A stretch of 64,000 nt of DNA from Parus major (lineage: Eukaryota > Chordata > Aves > Passeriformes > Paridae), in assembly GCF_001522545.3 (NCBI RefSeq), contig NC_031792.1:2865960-2929959 (forward strand). The letters are read 5' to 3'. The notes under the pieces are model-generated. The model was given only the letters and a program-made list of their open reading frames with translations, was not told the DNA's origin and did no database searches. Of this stretch, positions 58,190 through 64,000 are shown in pieces. Each line of letters begins with the position of its first letter. Position 1 is the first letter of the stretch. A program made the translations under genes and the position numbers.

Positions 58190-58815
58190 CACCCAAAAAC
58201 CCCAAACCCCACCCTCACCAATCCCAAATCCCACCCTCACAAACCCCAAACCCCACCCTCACAAACCCCAAATCCCACCCTCACAAACCCCAAATCCTAC
58301 CCTCACAAGCCCAACCCTCACAAACCCCAAATCCCACCCTCACAAACCCNNNNNNNNNNNNNNNNNNNNNNNNNNNNNNNNNNNNNNNNNNNNNNNNNNN
58401 NNNNNNNNNNNNNNNNNNNNNNNNNNNNNNNNNNNNNNNNNNNNNNNNNCAAATCCCACCCTCACAAACCCCAAATCCCACCCTCACAAACCCCAAACCC
58501 AACCCTCACAAACCCCAAATCCCACCCTCACAAACCCCAAATCCTACCCTCACAAACCCCACCCTCACAAACTCCAAATCCCACCCTCACAACCTGAAAC
58601 CCCATCCTCACCAATCCCAAATCCAACCCTCACAAACCCCAAACCCACCCTCACAAACCCCAAACCCCAACCTCACAAACCCCAAATCCCACCCTCACAA
58701 CCTGAAACCCCAACCTCACCAATCCCAAACCCCACCCTCACAAACCCCAAACCCCAACCTCTCAAATCCCAAATCCCCCCCTCACAAACCCCAAATCCCC
58801 CCCTCACCAATCCCA
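58190..58815. repeat. 22-bp C-rich minisatellite with a 100-N assembly gap
   Basis: The unit is roughly CCCCAAATCCCACCCTCACA plus AA. I estimate seven units before the gap (58,350-58,449) and about 16 after, with increasing divergence to the right. On the minus strand each unit gives GGGG, GGG and GGG runs with loops of 1 to 7, so every unit can contribute to a G-quadruplex. All frames are open because 22 is not divisible by three and the unit lacks stops. Confidence 0.97.
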
Positions 58816-58924
58816 AAGCCCACCCTGTTGTCCCCACAGCTCCCCAGGGCTGCTGGCTGCATTTTCCTGGTGGCTGCCCAGGCCTGGGAGCTGCAGGCCC
58901 ATGGCAAATGTGCCGTGTGTGTCA

Positions 58925-59165
58925 CACCAGGGGGAGCAGACTGCTGATTCCCTTCATGCCTAATTACCCAGGAGCGCCTGGCACGATGATTTATTTAGCA
59001 CAGCGCTGGCCCAGCTCTCAGACAGGTCCCGTGTCCAAGTGGAAAACACGCTCCCTCCCGTTTTCCTGCTGAAAGGAAAACCAGCCAGGGCATCCGAGGC
59101 CACAAAACTCTTCTCTGCAGTGATGTAGGAGAAATTGTATGGACCACTGGATGCCAAAGTTAGGG
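58925..59165. other. Candidate conserved non-coding element
   Basis: Repeat-free. Words include ATGCCTAATTACCCAGGAG (TAATTA homeodomain core) and GATGATTTATTTAGCACAGC. Confidence 0.35.
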
Positions 59166-59215
59166 TGGCTGCACCTCAGAAGGAGCTCAGAAATCTATCT
59201 GTATCTCCATCTGAA

Positions 59216-59280
59216 AATAAATATATTTTTAATATATTTTTTCATATATTATTTTTATATATTAAGTATGTATATTCTGT
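59216..59280. repeat. AT-rich tract
   Basis: AAATATATTTTTAATATATT-type sequence with almost no G or C. Confidence 0.85.
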
Positions 59281-60650
59281 TCTGAGACACAAATGACATG
59301 TTTTTGAGAGGAATTTCATTTCACACAGAGCTCAGTCCTACCTGTGACTCTGCAGCTGGGACAGGTAACTCCATTCAATGCCTGAGATGCTTAAACACCC
59401 TTGAGGCTCTGAAATAAACAGCAGAAAGTCAGGCAGGACGGAAAAGAGCAGGGAAAAAAGGGACATTCCCCATGTTTAGAAGCTGTTAGATGGACAGCAA
59501 GAGGAGAACGCAGCCTCCTCCAGGAGCAGGGCTGGGGGAAGCGTGGCTGAAGATCCCCCAGAGAGCGGCACAAGTCTGGGGTAGAGGATTGCTCAGGGTT
59601 TGGGCTGCTGGCCACAGGTGGTGTTTAACCCCTGGAGCACAGACCTGGAACAGCCTTGCCAGGGCAATCCCAGAGCCCAGCAAGGCACGGCCACCACATC
59701 CAGGAGAGGACCATTGTTCCTTCAGATCTGCCACTTTGAACGAGCGCCAAACCTCCGCCTCTCCGGAGCCAACAGCTCCAGCTGGGACAGCTTTGCCTCC
59801 GTCTTTTCCCCCTCAGGACGCATAAAACGCGTTCCTGCTCTCCTTCCTGACACCAGAAAAGCCTGGATTGCTTCCCATTGTGCTGCTAGAGCTTGAAACG
59901 TGGCCATGCTATTTACAGCTTCTTCTTTGCCCGGAGGGATTGGAGACGCATCCCGGTTTTTCCACCATATGCAAGCAGCAGGCACTGCTGCATGTGCCAG
60001 CACGGGGAGCTCAGCCCTACCTGTCCAGGCTGCCTTGTGGCCGCTGGAAGCACTACAGAGGGAAAAAAACTGGATTTCCCCAGGAATTCTGTCTGCATCC
60101 CCATTGTTCTCAGTGCTCAGTTGCATCCATCCTTCAATTCTTGGTGGGAAAGGACAAATTAAAGCAAGGCTCTGAAGGGTGGGGCTCGGTTTTTGGTCTT
60201 CTGAACTGTCATGCTCGCTTTTGGCCACTGAAGAGCTTTTCAAAGGCTTTCAGTGACTCAGAAGCCTCAAATCTCCTGGTTTTCAGCGGGAGTTGGGCTC
60301 CTGGGCTCCTGCTGGAGCTGCAAAAAGCATGTTCTGCATGTGAGTGTCCTGGAGAAACATCCTGGCTTTTCCAGGGACATCTGACAGCCCTGGGAGAGGC
60401 TCAGGCTGTTTGGGTTGGGATATAAGTGGGGTGACTTTTGGAGCCTGTTGGGGAGGGTGGAGCTGGCCCTGCTGCTCCAGCAAAGCTTATCCCAACCTTG
60501 CACCGAGAGAAAAAGCGACCCTGGAGATTTTATTCCTACAAAGAACCCAGCCAGATTTTAGATAATGCTGTGTCCCCAGATGTCCCCGAGAGAGAAGGCT
60601 CCAAGAGATCAGATGGACCCGATAAGAGAGACAAGGATGGACCTCCAGAG
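59281..60650. other. Unique non-coding DNA, stop-poor
   Basis: Two stop-free frames of about 175-185 codons overlap on opposite strands (59,722-60,243 minus; 59,868-60,425 plus, whose first codon is not ATG), and further frames lie in other phases. Openness in several frames at once points to composition, not coding. Confidence 0.5.
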
Positions 60651-60679
60651 TTTGCTTTGCCTACCAGAGGCAAAGCAAA
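60651..60679. repeat. Perfect 12-bp inverted repeat (hairpin)
   Basis: TTTGCTTTGCCT, loop ACCAG, AGGCAAAGCAAA. The stem has no mismatch. It is not followed by a T-run. Function unknown. Confidence 0.95.
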
Positions 60680-60845
60680 GTCTGACCCAAAGGGACTTTG
60701 GGGCTGTTTCTGTTGGGAACTCAGTTAAGGAAATTAAGATTGTAAATCCTGCTAAAGAGCTTCTTTGGCCAAACCCCCAATAGGCAGAATCAGAGGGAAG
60801 AAGTGGAGCAGAAAAGCGTGTGATGTGTACAAAAATTTCCCAAAT

Positions 60846-60879
60846 GATAGGTCTCTTCCAACTTTGGGAACTATGAAAT
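60846..60879 (+). mobile_element. Possible CR1 3'-end scrap
   Basis: GATAGGTCTCTTCCAACTTT then GGGAACTATGAAAT resembles a plus-strand CR1 terminus (GGTCTCTTCCAACCT..TTCTATGAT). Short and diverged. Confidence 0.45.
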
Positions 60880-61379
60880 AAAGAAGAATGTACTGCATTA
60901 ATTTGATGGAGCACTAAATAAGAGTAGCTGGTGTTCAGCCATTAATCCAGATGTGTTTAATGTTAAATCACAAGAAAGTTGAACTTTGAAGATGGTGCAA
61001 GGACAGAGCAGGAAGCAGCTCCCAAGGCTGTACCAGCATCCCCTCATCTCCCACACAATTTTGGGCCAGGCCTTCACATCTCTGATCAAAAGTAACCAAA
61101 GGTTGCTGTGATAAAGCTGAGACAGCAAATAATGCAGTGAAAGTTACGGCCACAGAATTCCAGGGGACTCAACTCAGTTTAAAAAATTAGATTAACGATT
61201 TTTTCAGTGTCTTGTTGTAGGGTAATAAATGACAGCAGGCATTTACCTCTGACAACCTCTGGTTTTACATTCCAGGCAAAATAAAGTTGATGGAAGGAGG
61301 AGAAAAAGACAAACTGCACAAGCAGCAGCGTTGAGCTCAGGGAATTTAATTTTTCTCCTCTCTCAGGAGAGAGCTGTCT
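60880..61379. other. Unique non-coding DNA
   Basis: No feature recognised. Confidence 0.5.
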
Positions 61380-61525
61380 CAAGGCTAAATGTTTTGTGTG
61401 CACAGGTACATGTGATAAATACTCGTGGAGAGATGCTGAAGTGCAATTCTTCTGAAGGAGCTGAGCTGCATCATTTGTGCTGCGTGTCTAACCTGAAAAC
61501 AGCTCGACTTCAATAAGACATGATA
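61380..61525. other. Candidate conserved non-coding element
   Basis: Repeat-free. Contains GGTACATGTGATAAATACTCG and GAGCTGCATCATTTGTGC. A 61-codon plus-strand frame crosses it without a domain. Confidence 0.35.
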
Positions 61526-62687
61526 CTTGAAAAGAGAAGGGAAGAGAAGAAAGGAATAAAAAAAAGGGGGGAAAAAAATCAAGATTTGTTCGTAATTTCT
61601 GATATAAGGAAAAAAGGGTTTGGGTTTTGCTTCTGAGCAACTAGAGCTAAAAGCCATTTTATTGCAGTGAGCAGGTTGGATGTGTTTTTGCCAGCATAAA
61701 AGGACTTGCTGTGTATCAATCCCTACAGGATTCAGGAGTTTTCTGGTGCCTAATCCCAACCTGGTAGAGATGCCTCAGCTGAGAGCACAGACAATATCAG
61801 GGCTGAACATGAAGTTTAGAGCAGAAAACAACCACAAGGAGCATGAAAATGCAGGATTTTTCAGCCATCACAGTGGCACAGGAATGAGGCTGGAGCCTAA
61901 ACCCAACCAGCTCGACAAAACCCAGGTCAGGTGAGGAATTTGATTTTCTGGCCTCCTTGATCTTACAACCTTAGCAAAGATGGAAGATTTCTTTAAAAAG
62001 AAACACCTACACCGTGACTGGCCAGAATCTGGCCATCAACCTGGAATTCCCACATGCAAAATTCCAGACTTAGCACTTCCCAGGAGCTGGCAGCACAGGC
62101 AGGTCTGCAAGAGGAAAACGCCAGCTGTCCATGGGCACCGCAGCAGAGCTGAGGCATGAAAGAGGCAATAAAATCCATCTCCTTAATCATCCCCGAGTCA
62201 GCACAGCCTGCCTGAAATCCCAGCTCCGAGAGCCCTTCACAGGAAGCTCATCATCCCCGAGAACTGAATGGATCCATTTCAGTTTTTCCACTCCAAGTCG
62301 CTGCTGAGTTCAACTTTGGCTCCGCAACAAAAGGAGCCCCGGCTGCCAGCGCGCACAGGGCTCGAGGTGAGAGCAAGTTCTTCTTTATAAAGCAAGTTCT
62401 GCAGCACTGGGAGAATTGCTGAGTTCTCCCTCTGGGTTTTCTATTGGATTTCTGCTTGTAGGCAGAAATTTAAATGGAACGTGGTGTTTAACTCCTGAGA
62501 GTCCGAGGAGGGGAAAGGCGACGGCGGAATTTCCTCCCTTTGTTTTGGAGATTTACAGGAACAGAGCTGGAGCGGCGTTTTTGGAGTGAGATTTGGCTGA
62601 AGTTTCCACACCTCCAGGACTGTAAAGCCTTGCCTTTGCTAGGGGTTCCTAAAGCACATTGCAAAGATTTGGGATGATGTGGGAGTC
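61526..62687. other. Unique non-coding DNA
   Basis: A/G-rich stretch at 61,530-61,580. A loose CpG group at 62,330-62,370 and 62,500-62,530 is too sparse to call an island. Confidence 0.5.
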
Positions 62688-62720
62688 TGTGGTGGGTCGA
62701 TGCTGGCTGAACCCCCACAA
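62688..62720 (+). mobile_element. Possible LTR 5'-end scrap
   Basis: TGTGGTGGGTCGATGCTGGC followed by TGAACCCCCAC resembles the TGTGGTGGGTTGA..CTGGCTG start that I recall for some avian endogenous-retrovirus LTRs. No polyadenylation region, second LTR or coding sequence is present. Confidence 0.25.
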
Positions 62721-62859
62721 AAATCACCTGCAGAAGCAGCACAGAGCGGCCCCAAGGAGATTCAGGGGGTCCCCAAGCCTTGCAGCTCTGCAGGGCCCAC
62801 CCAGCACCCCCATGAGCCAAGGGGGAGCATTTTAAATGTGCCCACCCTAATCTGAACTG

Positions 62860-63240
62860 CCTTGATACGCTGTGACAATATCCTGTGAGATAAGAGGAAG
62901 AAGAAAGCGGAATTCTTTCTCATCCCACCTGAAAGAGCTCATGGAAAACATCATTATAACCGAGATGAACGCTTCCATTTTGGATATATTGACACTGCAC
63001 TACAGAAATTCCTCTATCCAGACTTTCCTAAACAGCTTTAGCTTGCACCAATTGATTTTTAACTCCCACCTGAAAGCATTTACTCCTTTTTTGGGATTTT
63101 TTTCCATCACACACACACTCCCTCCCTTTTCAAGCCGCTGCCTGGTCGTTGATTTATTCCAAGAACTCTCCTTTCTTCTCAATATCTCCCTTATCCTTTC
63201 TTTGCCTGTTGGTAACTTGGCTTATCCCATTTAAGTAGTT
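62860..63240. other. Candidate conserved non-coding element
   Basis: Repeat-free, with CTTGATACGCTGTGACAATA, AACATCATTATAACCGAGAT and GCACCAATTGATTTTTAAC. A 120-codon plus-strand frame covers it; the product is Leu/Ser/Phe-rich without a domain. Confidence 0.35.
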
Positions 63241-64000
63241 TGCAGGGTCAGAGCAAATGTCAGGGGATGTTTGTCTTATGTCCCATGAATTTAAAAGTCC
63301 CTTGTCCTGCAAATGCTGTTGTCCCTGTGGCTGCATCACCTCCTTAACTGCACACAATACCTTGTTTTTAAATTTCTTTTATGGGCTCTTTCAGTGATTT
63401 TAAAGTTTTTAAGGTATCTGGGTGAATTCACACGGCTCCAGATCACCACGGACCTCAGAGTAACTCTTCCTACCAGAGGAGTGAAAACTTTTCATTTGTT
63501 GCAGAGGTGAATGCAATAAAGACCCACAACATCTCCATCAAGCAGAACTTTGTCTGGTGTTTACTTGGAAACCACTCTCAGATGTGTTCCTGCCATAAAC
63601 CCCTAATTGTAAAAGAGTCAGCAGGACTAAAACTCTTGGAATTGGGTGCTACACCTCGTGGTAAAGTGTTTGTAGATTTTTTTTTAACCTTTAAACAAAC
63701 AATTGCAAACAAACAAGGTTTAGAGAAACAAATAATAATAAGTGGAGCAGGAGAGCTAAAATCACCCCAGACTGCTTCACACAATTCTGCTGGGGGCTTG
63801 TTCCCCTGCCAGCATGCAAGGAATTCATGCAATTAAATTAAAATCATTAATGAATATAACCTATGCATTGGGAGAAAAAGCCCAGCTCTCTCAGATGCGA
63901 TTTGAACAAAGCAGGAGCAATGGATGCTGCTCTGCCACTCCTGTTCCATGCGCAAGGAGATGCTGCATTTATCTCTCTGCTGAGCCATCAAAGCACCTCA
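63241..64000. other. Unique non-coding DNA to the window edge
   Basis: No gene, repeat family or tandem array recognised. A 109-codon plus-strand frame at 63,507-63,836 has no domain. Confidence 0.5.

Noticed and set aside
58139..58597. Pro/Ser/Thr/His-rich repeat protein frame
   Set aside because: It is the translation of the 22-bp minisatellite; all frames are open.
58190..58815. Telomeric repeat
   Set aside because: CCCTAA is absent; the unit is a different C-rich 22-mer.
59722..60425. Overlapping 173- and 185-codon frames on opposite strands
   Set aside because: Several frames are open at once, one lacks an ATG start, and no domain is visible; composition is the simpler explanation.
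62330..62530. Third CpG island
   Set aside because: The CpGs are too spread out and the intervening sequence is AT-rich.
1..64000. tRNA, rRNA, known microRNA or snoRNA genes
   Set aside because: I saw no TTCGAA-type B-box with a cloverleaf, no rRNA-like stretch and none of the common microRNA seeds I looked for; a covariance-model search would be decisive.
1..64000. CRISPR arrays, insertion sequences or other prokaryotic systems
   Set aside because: Tandem arrays here have no unique spacers, and the DNA has vertebrate repeats and base texture.

Overview
The window is vertebrate nuclear DNA, most likely from a songbird (passerine). The evidence is a set of CR1 non-LTR retrotransposon fragments whose 3' ends read like the avian consensus. 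There is no Alu, L1 or other mammalian repeat, the interspersed-repeat load is low, and the DNA between is long and stop-rich. Nothing looks prokaryotic: there are no gene-length open frames, operons, Shine-Dalgarno sites, CRISPR arrays or rRNA genes. The assembly has three runs of N, and each lies inside a tandem-repeat array.

No protein-coding exon or RNA gene could be supported. The longest stop-free frames (near 39,996-40,721, 31,389-32,048 and 59,868-60,425) show no recognisable domain and are better explained by low stop density or by repeats with an open period. The window is therefore best read as intergenic or intronic DNA, perhaps a regulatory landscape around a developmental gene. 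The gene itself cannot be named from this sequence.

Layout. 0-8 kb: a CATC repeat at the edge, a 40-bp minisatellite, a degenerate ~330-bp duplication whose copies both end in trinucleotide microsatellites, and many homopolymer tracts. 8-12.2 kb: a small CpG cluster, then a clear ~430-bp CpG island (11,696-12,130). 12-23 kb: CR1 fragments, the longest at 17,060-17,515, with microsatellites and otherwise plain unique DNA. 23-29.4 kb: an AT-rich block almost free of CR1, with homeodomain-, GATA- and POU-like words and the look of conserved non-coding elements. 30-33 kb: short tandem arrays (16, 18 and 51 bp) and a purine tract. 33.9-36.4 kb and 40.7-42.1 kb: more CNE-like blocks, the second next to very old repeat fossils. 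42-50 kb: CR1 and MIR-like remnants and AT-rich arrays. 50-64 kb: scattered CNE-like blocks, a candidate CTCF site, a 22-bp C-rich minisatellite with G-quadruplex potential, a perfect 12-bp hairpin, and a possible LTR scrap.

No new gene system was found. The observations most worth following are the CpG island with its SOX-like half-site pair, the CNE-like blocks, the MIR/L3-age fossils, the G4-capable minisatellite and the gapped arrays. Conservation was judged by eye only; an alignment to other birds would decide those calls.
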